DNA of 64,000 bases. Origin: Anisus vortex. Lineage: Eukaryota > Mollusca > Gastropoda > Planorbidae. Made by a program: the position numbers and the translations under genes. The DNA is taken from positions 45,106,114 to 45,170,113 of the forward strand of contig OX421500.1 of assembly GCA_949126835.1 (NCBI GenBank). The letters run 5' to 3'. Under the pieces are notes generated by a model. It was not told where the DNA came from. It saw only the letters and a program-made list of their open reading frames with translations, and searched no databases. The number at the start of each line of letters is the position of its first letter. Positions within the stretch are counted from its first letter, which is position 1. Of the stretch, positions 1 to 9,529 are shown one piece after another.

Positions 1-124
1 ATATGGAAAATATAGTTGGATAATATTGATGGATAATACTAATAATAACATTTGACTATAAATCCAGTACACAAGAAGTACAGAGTGACATTATTTGAAT
101 GTTATTATTCCCAAGGTCATTCTC

Positions 125-337
125 ATGATTCTAATTCTCCTACTGCTATGTCTGCCCATCGATGAAGTTATTTCTCCCATTGGTTTTGTCTTGACACAAG
201 CTTTACTTTTGATATTCTACGGACTCACAACTTTTGTTTTCAAATACGTTTACTTTGTGAGTATTATTTATTTAATTGTTTTGCAACTTTTAACGTCTGC
301 TGCGATCAAAGTTTTGTACATTTTCTTCTTATTATAA
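125..337 (+). CDS. Unassigned short hydrophobic ORF (possible membrane exon)
   Basis: I do not recognise this ORF. It encodes 70 residues from its first ATG; the frame is open upstream to a TTG at 95, but a TTG start is unlikely in a eukaryote. The product is almost entirely hydrophobic, with an N-terminal Leu/Ile-rich stretch, a second hydrophobic segment around residues 16-36 and a third around 40-60. A GTGAGT at 257-262 is a good-looking splice donor, so the coding part, if real, may stop there as an exon. The sequence is AT-rich, and T-rich DNA yields hydrophobic codons by chance, which is the main alternative. No neighbouring exon was found. This is weak support only. Confidence 0.15.
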   Translation: MILILLLLCLPIDEVISPIGFVLTQALLLIFYGLTTFVFKYVYFVSIIYLIVLQLLTSAAIKVLYIFFLL

Positions 338-414
338 ATTTTGTCGAGACAACTAGAAATTGACATTGGAATTTTTATTTAAAAAAAAAAGTTTTGATTT
401 TATTGAACAAATTT

Positions 415-510
415 GGATCTGGTAGAATGTGGATCTGGTAAAATGTGGATCTGGTAAAATGTGGATCTTGTAAAATGTGGATCTGGTAACTTGTGGATCT
501 GGTAAAATGT
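415..510 (+). repeat. 16-bp minisatellite, 6 copies
   Basis: Six contiguous units of GGATCTGGTAAAATGT start at 415, 431, 447, 463, 479 and 495. Differences are single bases, except the fifth copy, which has ACTTGT at its end. There is no unit-length variation. Confidence 0.95.
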
Positions 511-755
511 TAATATAATTTAGTGTTTTTGGAAAAGGAATAACTCACAATAATTTCGACAAAATTTAATGTAAACCTATGTATCTATGTTTGGCTTATG
601 TTTATCTTACGTTTGGTTATTAATAGTTTAACCTATATTTACTAAAGTTAGCAATGTTTGTTGAAATCTTAAGGAAGAACAACTGAAAGAAAAAAAGGTT
701 TTCAAAAACTCTGTTCACATTCTTCCCATTAACAAAAATATGAAGTAACAAGTAA
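511..755. other. AT-rich DNA, nothing recognised
   Basis: I see no ORF, repeat array or RNA gene here. Confidence 0.6.
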
Positions 756-900
756 GGGGTCGTCCATTAATTACGTCTACAATTTTTAAGCATGTTTTGC
801 CTCGCGCCCTCCCCGTTGTTAACAATTATCAAACTTTCAGAAACGCCCCCCCCCCACACACACATACATAATTTTGTCAACAATTTGTTACTCCCTATCC
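756..900 (+). mobile_element. MITE-like element, copy 1 (left end intact, right end decayed)
   Basis: The left terminus GGGGTCGTCCATTAATTACG (756-775) is the reverse complement, apart from one base, of the right end of the second copy at 5,459-5,480. The interior shares ordered blocks with that copy: ACGTCTAC, a C-rich stretch, then AATTRTCAAACTTT and a second C-rich stretch. The right half ends in a decayed ATTTTGTCAACAATTTG. I recall this foldback terminus as common in invertebrate genomes, but I assign no family name. It has no coding capacity. Confidence 0.6.
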
Positions 901-1070
901 CCAATAATAAGAAACAAAATTGTTTACGCTCTCTTTTATGTTTGAAATAATGAAGATTGAAAGGTTGATAGTTAATTTTAATACATATTAAACTGGTTTA
1001 ACGTATTTCATATTGACTATAACCCTCGGGTGTAGAGGAGAGGGGGGAAATGATATAACAAGGTGCCTTG

Positions 1071-1143
1071 CCAGTCCCCTGCCCAGTCCCCTCCCCAGTC
1101 CCCTCCCCAGTCCCCTCCCCAGTCCCCTCCCTAGTCCCTCCCC
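1071..1143 (+). repeat. 12-bp C-rich minisatellite, about 6 copies
   Basis: Tandem CAGTCCCCTCCC units. The minus strand carries runs of four G at short spacing, so it could form a G-quadruplex. A short open frame across it (1,013-1,216) is repeat translation and is not called as a gene. Confidence 0.9.
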
Positions 1144-1211
1144 ATTTTTTTCCAATCCGAGGATCTTTATATTTATTTTTCTGTTTGCTATTTTTGATAT
1201 CGTGATAAAAT

Positions 1212-1493
1212 GTTAGTGGTACAATAGTTTAGTGGTACAATAGATTAGATTAGTGGTTCAATAGATTAGTGGTACAATAGATTAGTGGTACAATAGATTA
1301 GTGGTACAATAGTTTAGTGGTACAATAGATTACTGGTACAATAGATTAGTGGTACAATAGATTAGTGGTACAATAGATTAGTGATACAATAGTTTATGGG
1401 TACAATAGTTTAGTGGTACAATAGTTTAGTGGTACAATAGTTTAGTGGTACAATAGTTTAGTGATACAATAGTTTAGTGGTACAATAGTTTAG
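1212..1493 (+). repeat. 16-bp AT-rich minisatellite, about 18 copies
   Basis: Tandem TTAGTGGTACAATAGW units. Some copies have GTGATAC or GGGTAC in place of GTGGTAC, and there is one extra GATTA near 1,247. Confidence 0.95.
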
Positions 1494-1512
1494 GGGGAAA
1501 TTCTGCACCATT

Positions 1513-1560
1513 TGAGAATAAGCCTTCTATTCCGAACGTACGTTTACTATTCCCTCTTAC
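1513..1560 (+). repeat. 48-bp shared leader, copy 1
   Basis: The block begins TGAGAATAAGCCTTCTATT and ends exactly where the 17-bp array starts. A copy of the same length, also abutting a tandem array, lies at 2,333-2,380. The first 19 bases match at 18 positions, and the whole 48 at about 31 without gaps. Confidence 0.55.
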
Positions 1561-1652
1561 ATTATTGCACTGTATACATTATTGCACTGTATACATTATT
1601 GCACTGTATACATTATTGCACTGTATACATTATTGCACTGTATACATTATTG
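1560..1652 (+). repeat. 17-bp minisatellite, 5.5 copies
   Basis: Five identical units of CATTATTGCACTGTATA, plus a partial sixth ending at 1,652. Confidence 0.95.
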
Positions 1653-1715
1653 CCTTCCCTGTCCCGCTGCCTCTCACATCTTGTCTTATTTGCCACTCCC
1701 ACATTGCAAACCTAG

Positions 1716-1827
1716 CTACGCCAATAATACTACGCCAATAATACTACGCCAATGATACTACGCCAATAATACTACGCCAATAATACTACGCCAATGATAC
1801 TACGCCAATGATACTACGCCAATGATA
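1716..1827 (+). repeat. 14-bp minisatellite, 8 copies
   Basis: Eight units of CTACGCCAATRATA, with only an A/G change at one position. Confidence 0.95.
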
Positions 1828-2180
1828 CTAATACATTACAATTTTTATTTCACAAATTTCTTTCCAGGAAATTAGAAATTAAAAATGTAAAATTACAAAG
1901 TAGATCTATTTAATCTATTTAATTAAGCTAATTATAACGTGTCCTCTAATCGTAATGTTTTGACCAAATATATATTAGTTTATAGTTTATATACCAGAAT
2001 TAGTTTATATATCAGAATTAGAAATCTTAAACGAAAATCGTAAATACCATTTTCGTTTTTTTTAAGTAAGGGTTAGTCTAATTATTTCGGCCTTTAGACG
2101 GTGGGACACGAAACAAATATTTTAAAATAACCATGTTGGATTTGCACTTTGCACAATACCTTCACTATATGCACAATATA
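1828..2180. other. AT-rich spacer, nothing recognised
   Basis: It holds a short local duplication of a TAGTTTATAT...CAGAATTAG motif near 1,977-2,022. I find no gene-like content. Confidence 0.6.
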
Positions 2181-2254
2181 GGCAGGGGAGCCGGGGAGCA
2201 GGGGCGCCGGGGAGCAGGGGCGCCGGGGAGCTGGGGCGCCGGGGAGCAGGGGCG
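2181..2254 (+). repeat. 16-bp G-rich minisatellite, about 4.5 copies
   Basis: Tandem GGGGAGCAGGGGCGCC units with G4 runs, so the plus strand could form a G-quadruplex. Its high GC content contrasts with the AT-rich surroundings. Confidence 0.9.
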
Positions 2255-2332
2255 AACCAAAAATTGGTTAAAAACCGGATTTCTATAACCGAAAAGTTTT
2301 GGTAATGAAAAAAATAAATTTTACAATCTAAA

Positions 2333-2380
2333 TGAGAATAAACCTTCTATTAGCGTCCGTCGTGCACTATCCTCTTCCTC
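2333..2380 (+). repeat. 48-bp shared leader, copy 2
   Basis: It starts TGAGAATAAACCTTCTATT and abuts the 34-bp array at 2,381. It is the counterpart of the block at 1,513-1,560. Confidence 0.55.
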
Positions 2381-2958
2381 ATACATACACATTTGTGATG
2401 TGCACAATCCATCCCTACATACACATATGTAATGTACATAATCCATCCCTACATACACATGTGTAATGTACACAATCCATCCTACATACCATATGTAGTG
2501 TACACAATCCATCCCTACATACACATATGTAATGTACACAATCCATCCCTACATACACATATGTAATGTACACAATCCATCCCTACATACACATATGTAA
2601 TGTACACAATCCATCCCTACATACACATATGTAATGTACACAATCCATCCCTACATACACATATGTAATGTACACAATCCATCCCTACATACACAGAGGT
2701 GATGCACAATCCATCCCTACATACACAAATATAATGTACACAATCCATCCCTACATACACATATGTAATGTACACAATCCATCCTTACATACACATATGT
2801 AATGTACACAATCCATCTCTACATACACATATGTAATGTACACAATCCATCCCTACACACACAGAGGTAATGCACAATCCATCCCTACATACACAAATGT
2901 AATGTACACAATCCATCCCTACATACACAGAGGTAATGCACAATCCATCCCTACATAC
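2381..2958 (+). repeat. 34/32-bp minisatellite, array A
   Basis: About 17 units built from ACATACACATATGTAATGTA followed by CACAATCCATCCCT (34 bp). A 32-bp variant lacks the TA before CACAATCC and has CAGAGG in place of CATATG. Short frames read through it on both strands; I regard them as repeat translation. Confidence 0.95.
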
Positions 2959-3634
2959 TGTCATGTATATTGTTTTTCCAAGAATTGGAACACGCAATGT
3001 TTATTCCTCTCTCTCTCTCTTTTCTTACTACACACAATATTAGGACGTTTAGTAGGAAAACTAAAGGTTCTAGGTAATGTTGGGATTCTGTGTTGATCTC
3101 AAATTCTCAGAGTCTGGGAACGACTCATTATTTAATAGGGGAAGTTCCTATCGTTTTTGTTATGAGTTTTGTAATGATACCATGATTTTCACCCCTACTG
3201 GTAATGGGTCTATCCCTTGCACCACTCGGATAGTTTTTAATGATTTGTTTTGTCTGAAAGACAGAGAGTTTCAAAATATGTTCCTTTGAGAACGTTTGTG
3301 TTTGCACTATTTTATTCTAACTGTACATAATAGATATATTGTATATATTGAACATACCACCTGAAATAAACTATCAACAACAGTTACACTGAAGCTTCCT
3401 TGTCAAATTACTATCCTATTGTGTTGAATACATTACTATAAGATTTATCTACTACCATAATATACAAGAAAGGAAATGTTGGAATACAAATACTGAATTT
3501 GTGCCCAGGACTATAAGAAGAGTTCGTGTAATACTGAAACATAAATACTAATAATTAAAGTCTCCCCTAGGACTAACGAGAATTATAAGCAAGATCGACA
3601 CAGCTCTGGCCACAAGGGGATTGTGGACGTAACA
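2959..3634 (+). other. Unique spacer, copy 1, with unassigned 70-codon ORF
   Basis: The spacer starts TGTCATGTATATTG and contains a CT-rich microsatellite (3,007-3,022). An ATG-started open frame at 3,077-3,289 encodes 70 residues; I do not recognise the product. It contains Cys at several positions and no clear signal peptide. An AATAAA lies downstream near 3,364. The ORF is intact in both duplicate copies, but the duplication is too recent for that to show selection. The end of the spacer is LTR-like (separate entry). Confidence 0.3.
3477..3634 (+). mobile_element. LTR-like segment, copy 1 (tentative)
   Basis: This 158-bp stretch starts TGTTGGAATAC and ends GGACGTAACA, so it has TG...CA termini. 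Both ends resemble those of the better supported candidate at 11,945-12,382 (TGTTGGAACTG...AGACGTAACA). No target-site duplication is visible; its right end abuts the minisatellite directly. There is no primer-binding site or coding region, so at most it is a solo or partial LTR. Confidence 0.3.
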
Positions 3635-4126
3635 ATACACATATGTAATGTACACAATCCATCCCTACATACACAGAGGTAATGCACAATCCATCCCTAC
3701 ATACACAAATGTAATGTACACAATCCATCCCTACATACACAGAGGTAATACACAATCCATCCATACATACACAGAGGTAATACACAATCCATCCCTACAT
3801 ACACAGAGGTAATACACAATCCATCCCTACATACACAGAGGTAATACACAATCCATCCCTACATACACAGAGGTAATACACAATCTATCCCTACATACAC
3901 ATATGTAATACACAATCCATCCCTACATACACATATGTAATACACAATCCATCCCTACATACACAAATGTAATGTACACAATCCATCCCTACATACACAG
4001 AGGTAATGCACAATCCATCCCTACACACACAGAGGTAATGCACAATCCATCCCTACATACACAAATGTAATGTACACAATCCATCCCTACATACACAGAG
4101 GTAATGCACAATCCATCCCTACATAC
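3635..4126 (+). repeat. 34/32-bp minisatellite, array B
   Basis: The same family as array A, here dominated by the 32-bp CAGAGG variant. It is the junction array between the two copies of the 1,168-bp duplication. Confidence 0.95.
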
Positions 4127-4802
4127 TGTCATGTATATTGTTTTTCCAAGAATTGGAACACGCAATGTTTATTCCTCTCTCTCTCTCTTTTCTTACTACA
4201 CACAATATTAGGACGTTTAGTAGGAAAACTAAAGGTTCTAGGTAATGTTGGGATTCTGTGTTGATCTCAAATTCTCAGAGTCTGGGAACGACTCATTATT
4301 TAATAGGGGAAGTTCCTATCGTTTTTGTTATGAGTTTTGTAATGATACCATGATTTTCACCCCTACTGGTAATGGGTCTATCCCTTGCACCACTCGGATA
4401 GTATTTAATGATTTGTTTTGTCTGAAAGACAGAGAGTTTCAAAATATGTTCCTTTGAGAACGTTTGTGTTTGCACTATTTTATTCTAACTGTACATAATA
4501 GATATATTGTATATATTGAACATACCACCTGAAATAAACTATCAACAACAGTTACACTGAAGCTTCCTTGTCAAATTACTATCCTATTGTGTTGAATACA
4601 TTACTATAAGATTTATCTACTACCATAATATACAAGAAAGGAAATGTTGGAATACAAATACTGAATTTGTGCCCAGGACTATAAGAAGAGTTCGTGTAAT
4701 ACTGAAACATAAATACTAATAATTAAAGTCTCCCCTAGGACTAACGAGAATTATCAGCAAGATCTACACAGCTCTGGCCACAAGGGGATTGTGGACGTAA
4801 CA
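4127..4802 (+). other. Unique spacer, copy 2
   Basis: A duplicate of 2,959-3,634, including the 70-codon ORF (here 4,245-4,457) and the LTR-like end (4,645-4,802). The encoded 70 residues are identical to copy 1, because the T/A difference is synonymous. Confidence 0.5.
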
Positions 4803-5154
4803 ATACACATATGTAATGTACACAATCCATCCCTACATACACAGAGGTAATGCACAATCCATCCCTACATACACAAATGTAATGTACACAATCCATCCCT
4901 ACATACACAGAGGTAATACACAATCCATCCATACATACACAGAGGTAATACACAATCCATCCCTACATACACAGAGGTAATACACAATCCATCCCTACAT
5001 ACACAGAGGTAATACACAATCCATCCCTACATACACAGAGGTAATACACAATCTATCCCTACATACACATATGTAATACACAATCCATCCCTACATACAC
5101 ATATGTAATACACAATCCATCCCTACATACACATATGTAATAAACAATCCACCC
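4803..5154 (+). repeat. 34/32-bp minisatellite, array C
   Basis: The third array of the family, ending with a degenerate unit (TAAACAATCCACCCC) at about 5,154. Confidence 0.95.
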
Positions 5155-5370
5155 CTTTTCCACGTTATGTGATCCCACCCCAACCGAACCCTTTTTTGTG
5201 TGTTCAGATCAGAATAGAGAGGGTCGCCCTAAACTCTATATGCTACGAAGTTGTCTAAGTTTAATCTATTATTAAGTAAAGTAAGTAAAGAACTCGTCAT
5301 ACAGAGTTGGCTGTTGACGGCGACTAATTTCCCTTTTTTTTATTATTGAATGTATTATAAAATGTAACAT
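5155..5370. other. AT-rich spacer, nothing recognised
   Basis: I see no ORF or repeat of note. Confidence 0.5.
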
Positions 5371-5480
5371 TGTTGACGTCTACTTTTCTTGACCCCCTCC
5401 ACCTCTGCACCATGTCAGCAATTGTCAAACTTTATTAAAACCCTCCCTCTATTTTGTTGACATAATTAATGGACGACCCC
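5371..5480 (+). mobile_element. MITE-like element, copy 2 (right end intact, left end missing)
   Basis: It ends ATAATTAATGGACGACCCC at 5,480, the inverted counterpart of the left end of copy 1. Interior blocks (GACGTCTAC, GACCCCCTCC, CAATTGTCAAACTTT, CCCTCC) are in the same order and orientation as in copy 1. The left terminal repeat is absent. It is non-coding. Confidence 0.6.
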
Positions 5481-6086
5481 TAAGTAACAACATAATTCTT
5501 CGACATCTAGACTATTATGTTCGTTTACTTATGTGTATTCTAGTTATAGTGTAGAGTAAAGGGTTATGATTGATACATAGTCGCATGTTAAAGTTGGGAT
5601 AAGCCAATTATAGCCTACACTTTATATGGGCATCAAGGGAGGTAAAGAGTGGAAGCTGGGCACTGGGCACTGGACACTGGAGAATCCTTCCAAAACACAC
5701 AATTATCACGGCACTTAGGATTCAATCCTGCAAACTTCACCAGAGCCTAACTGTCATACAGAGATATTTGGCAACTTACTAAGACAATATACAGTAAATA
5801 GGAATCAGTTCATAGCTACGGAATATTCTCTTTTTTTTATAGTTTAATAAATTTTAAATTTCTATATAAAGAAAGGGGGAGTACATATTTATTTAAGTGC
5901 TTAGGGTTTCTACTGATCTTAATTAAGTCCTGTTGATATTATGTCGCTTGATTTTCATTCCTTTTTCTTTTGGCCCATCATGCAATTGTTTCAACTACTC
6001 AATGATTATTTCGATAGATTCCAATCAGGACTCTGTGCATTGTGTACCTTATCACTATATTGGTTCCATTGGTAAGTCTATCACGT
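5481..6086. other. AT-rich spacer, nothing recognised
   Basis: It contains a short CTGGGCACTGGGCACTGG repeat near 5,657-5,680. An open frame starting at 5,933 runs into the next minisatellite and has no recognisable product. Confidence 0.5.
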
Positions 6087-8614
6087 TCTGTCTGCAATCA
6101 CAATCTGTTGACATCTATCTTCTGTCTGCCATCACAATCTGTAGACATCTATCTTCTCTCTGCCATCACAATCTGTAGACATCTATCTTCTGTCTGCCAT
6201 AACAATCTTTAGACATCTATCTTCTGTCTGCCATAACAATCTGTAGACATCTATCTTCTGTCTGCCATAACAATCTTTAGACATCTATCTTCTGTCTGCC
6301 ATCACAATCTTTAGACATCTATCTTCTGTCTGCCATAAAAATCTTTAGACATCTATCTTCTGTCTGCCATAACAATCTTTAGACATCTATCTTCTGTCTG
6401 CCATCACAATCTTTAGACATCTATCTTCTGTCTGCCATCACAATCTTTAGACATCTATCTTCTGTCTGTCATCACAATCTTTAGACATCTATCTTCTGTC
6501 TGCCATCACAATCTGTAGTCATCTATCTTCTGTCTGCCATCACAATCTGTAGACATCTATCTTCTGTCTGCCATCACAATCTTTAGACATTTATCTTCTG
6601 TCTGCCATCACAACCTTTAGACATCTATCTTCTGTCTGCGATCACAATCTTTGGACTTCTATCTTCTGTCTGCCATCACAATCTGTAGACATCTATCTTC
6701 TGTCTGCCATAACAATCTTTAGACATCTATCTTCTGTCTGCCATAACAATCTGTAGACATCTATCTTCTGTCTGCCATCACAATCCGTAGACATCTATCT
6801 TCTGTCTGTCATCACAATCTGTAGACATCTATCTTCTGTCTGTCATCACAATCTGTAGATATCTATCTTCTGTCTGCCATCACAATCTGTAGACATCTAT
6901 CTTCTGTCTGCCATCACAATCTTTAGACATTTATCTTCTGTCTGTCATCACAATCTTTAGACATCTCTCTTCTGTCTGCCATCACAATCTTTAGACATCT
7001 CTCTTCTGTCTGCCATCACAATCTTTAGACATCTATCTTCTGTCTGCAATCACAATCTTTAGACATCTATCTTCTGTCTGCCATCACAATCTGTAGACAT
7101 CTATCTTCTGTCTGCCATCATAATCTTTAGACATCTCTCTTCTGTCTGCCATCACAATCTTTAGACATCTCTCTTCTGTCTGCCATCACAATCTTTAGAC
7201 ATCTATCTTCTGTCTGCCATCACAATCTTTAGACATCTATCTTCTGTCTGCCATCACAATCTTTAGACATCTATCTTCTGTCTGCCATCACAATCTGTAG
7301 ACATCTCTTCTGTCTGCCATCACAATCTTTAGACATCTATCTTCTGTCTGCCATCACAATCTTTAGACATCTGTCTTCTGTCTGCCATCACAATCTGTAG
7401 ACATCTCTTCTGTCTGCCATCACAATCTTTAGACATCTATCTTCTGTCTGCCATCACAATCTGTAGACATCTCTCTTCTGTCTGCCATCACAATCTGTAG
7501 ACATCTCTTCTGTCTGCCATCACAATCTTTAGACATCTATCTTCTGTCTGCCATCACAATCTTTAGACATCTGTCTTCTGTCTGCCATCACAATCTGTAG
7601 ACATCTCTTCTGTCTGCCATCACAATCTTTAGACATCTATCTTCTGTCTGCCATCACAATCTGTAGACATCTCTCTTCTGTCTGCCATCACAATCTGTAG
7701 ACATCTCTTCTGTCTGCCATCACAATCTGTAGACATCTCTCTTCTGTCTGCCATCACAATCTGTAGACATCTCTTCTCTCTGCCATCACAATCTTTAGAC
7801 ATCTATCTTCTGTCTGCCATCACAATCTGTAGACATCTCTCTTCTGTCTGCCATCACAATCTGTAGACATCTCTTCTGTCTGCCATCACAATCTGTAGAC
7901 ATCTCTTCTGTCTGCCATCACAATCTGTAGACATCTCTTCTGTCTGCCATCACAATCTTTAGACATCTATCTTCTGTCTGCCATCACAATCTTTAGACAT
8001 CTGTCTTCTGTCTGCCATCACAATCTGTAGACATCTCTTCTGTCTGCCATCACAATCTTTAGACATCTATCTTCTGTCTGCCATCACAATCTTTAGACAT
8101 CTATCTTCTGTCTGCCATCACAATCTGTAGACATCTGTCTTCTGTCTGCCATCACAATCTGTAGACATCTCTTCTGTCTGCCATCACAATCTTTAGACAT
8201 CTGTCTTCTGTCTGCCATCACAATCTGTAGACATCTCTTCTGTCTGCGATCACAATCTGTAGACATCTCTTCTGTCTGCCATCACAATCTTTAGACATCT
8301 ATCTTCTGTCTGCCATCACAATCTTTAGACATCTATCTTCTGTCTGCCATCACAATCTTTAGACATCTATCTTCTGTCTGCCATCACAATCTTTAGACAT
8401 CTCTCTTCTGTCTGCCATTACAATCTCTAGACATCTCTCTTCTGTCTGCCATCAAAATCTGCAGACATCTATCTTCTGTCTGCCATCACAATCTTTAGAC
8501 ATCTCTCTTCTGTCTGCCATTACAATCTGTAGACATCTCTCTTCTGTCTGCCATCAAAATCTGCAGACATATATCTTCTGTTTGCCATCACAATCTGTAG
8601 ACATATATTTTCTG
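6087..8614 (+). repeat. 2.5-kb minisatellite of 34-bp and 32-bp units
   Basis: About 75 units built from CTGCCATCACAATCTKTAGA followed by CATCTATCTTCTGT (34 bp). A 32-bp form lacks two bases (CATCTCTTCTGT) and is concentrated between about 7,300 and 8,280, often alternating with 34-bp units in a short higher-order pattern. Main polymorphisms are CTTTAG/CTGTAG and CATCTATC/CATCTCTC/CATCTGTC. The last three units at 8,550-8,614 are more diverged, as array edges usually are. Confidence 0.97.
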
Positions 8615-8642
8615 TCCCGAGGTATGACGTGTTGTTAGTTAA

Positions 8643-8690
8643 GGAAGTGACGTCCCATCATGTTGTCGGCTGTGGGATAAATGGCGGATG
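8643..8690 (+). promoter_or_regulatory. Candidate promoter: ETS-CRE composite plus ATGGCGG element
   Basis: GGAAGTGACGTC at 8,643-8,654 joins an ETS core to a CRE half, a composite known from animal housekeeping promoters. TAAATGGCGGATG follows at 8,678-8,690 and is close to the YY1 initiator-type motif AANATGGCGG, which often overlaps a first start codon. An ATG at 8,681 would begin MADGSFFLK and run 19 codons before a stop. No downstream coding exon is recognised, so the call rests on two motifs 27 bp apart. Confidence 0.25.
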
Positions 8691-9349
8691 GTAGTTTTTT
8701 TTTAAAGGAAAGTTGTGTTGGTATACTGTGTATGATTTGAAAGGCTACTATTTTCTTTTGGAATTTTCATTCTTTTATTAGTTACGTTCAATTTATTATT
8801 ATTGTAGCTCGACTGAGTTTATTCTGGGTATACGAGCGTTTATTTGGTGTATACTAGCGTGTTGACTACTGTCGCAATTTTTCCATATATTATTCTAATA
8901 TAAAGAACTTGCACGTCACATATTGTGGGTAAAGCCACCATTGTGATAGCCACACAAAATCCCTCCCATACATTTTATCTGCTTCGCTCAGACAGACCCG
9001 TCAACAGTGGCAAAATTAAAGGTGGAGGGCTGGTAATTTAGGCCCTGTATAATACAAACAAACAATATTCCAATATCAACATCATTACTACAAAAAGAAT
9101 GATAAGCACACCAGAATATAATTATTGTGCGCCAGTCTGAGGCCATACTATCTACCACTACCATGAGAATTCACAAAAACATACCTAACACAAAATATAT
9201 ATTGTCAATTCTATAGTCAGCCAGAATACAATAGCTGACTACTAATGGACTTTTTTTGTATGATAAATTGTGTGATAGGTGCGTGTATGTCTTTTTTGAT
9301 AAGTATATTTCTGTGCTTGAGTACCAATAGTTGTTTTATATTGTTTAAA
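8691..9349. other. AT-rich spacer, nothing firm
   Basis: No ORF of note. The last 100 bases may already be 3' UTR of the LINE fragment that follows. Confidence 0.4.
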
Positions 9350-9428
9350 ATATGATGATAGACAAAACATCTGTAATCAAGACAAATTTCCATTTGTTTG
9401 GATCAATAAAGAAATCTTATCTTATTTT
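9350..9428 (+). mobile_element. LINE 3' UTR end (fragment)
   Basis: The stretch ATCAAGACAAATTTCC, then GGATCAATAAAG with AATAAA at 9,405-9,410, then a short ATCTT-type tail, has the layout of a non-LTR retrotransposon 3' end: a poly-A signal followed by a simple-repeat tail. I know this 3' UTR wording from invertebrate LINEs but name no clade. It sits immediately upstream of a separate RT fragment in the same orientation, so at least two insertions or a rearrangement are involved. Confidence 0.5.
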
Positions 9429-9529
9429 ATACAATTAACCAAAGACAAAGAAATTTACTCCATTTGCGCTTTGTGTACCTCTATACCTGATTTAAACTAA
9501 AGAAAACATTACAATATTAGAACAAATAA

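Larger units (their letters stand above)
2845..5128 (+). repeat. 1,168-bp tandem duplication, about 1.95 copies
   Basis: Sequence from about 2,845 to 3,960 recurs at about 4,013 to 5,128 with a constant offset of 1,168 bp. The unit holds part of a minisatellite array, a 676-bp unique spacer and the start of the next array. I found only three differences in the spacer (T/A at 3,233/4,401 and two changes around 3,586-3,597 versus 4,754-4,765), so the event is recent or homogenised. The breakpoints lie within the 34/32-bp arrays, which fits unequal exchange between repeats. Confidence 0.9.

Noticed and set aside
1013..1715. Two 67-codon plus-strand frames
   Set aside because: Both lie mainly within the 12-bp and 17-bp minisatellites and have low-complexity products.
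3477..4802. A complete LTR retrotransposon with the two LTR-like segments at 3,477 and 4,645 as its ends
   Set aside because: The interval between them is the 1,168-bp duplicated unit itself (minisatellite plus spacer), with no gag, protease, RT or primer-binding site. The paired copies are explained by the tandem duplication.
2321..4953. Short Cys- and Tyr-rich frames on the minus strand over the CACAATCC arrays
   Set aside because: They are translations of 34/32-bp minisatellite units; the two unit lengths change frame along the array.
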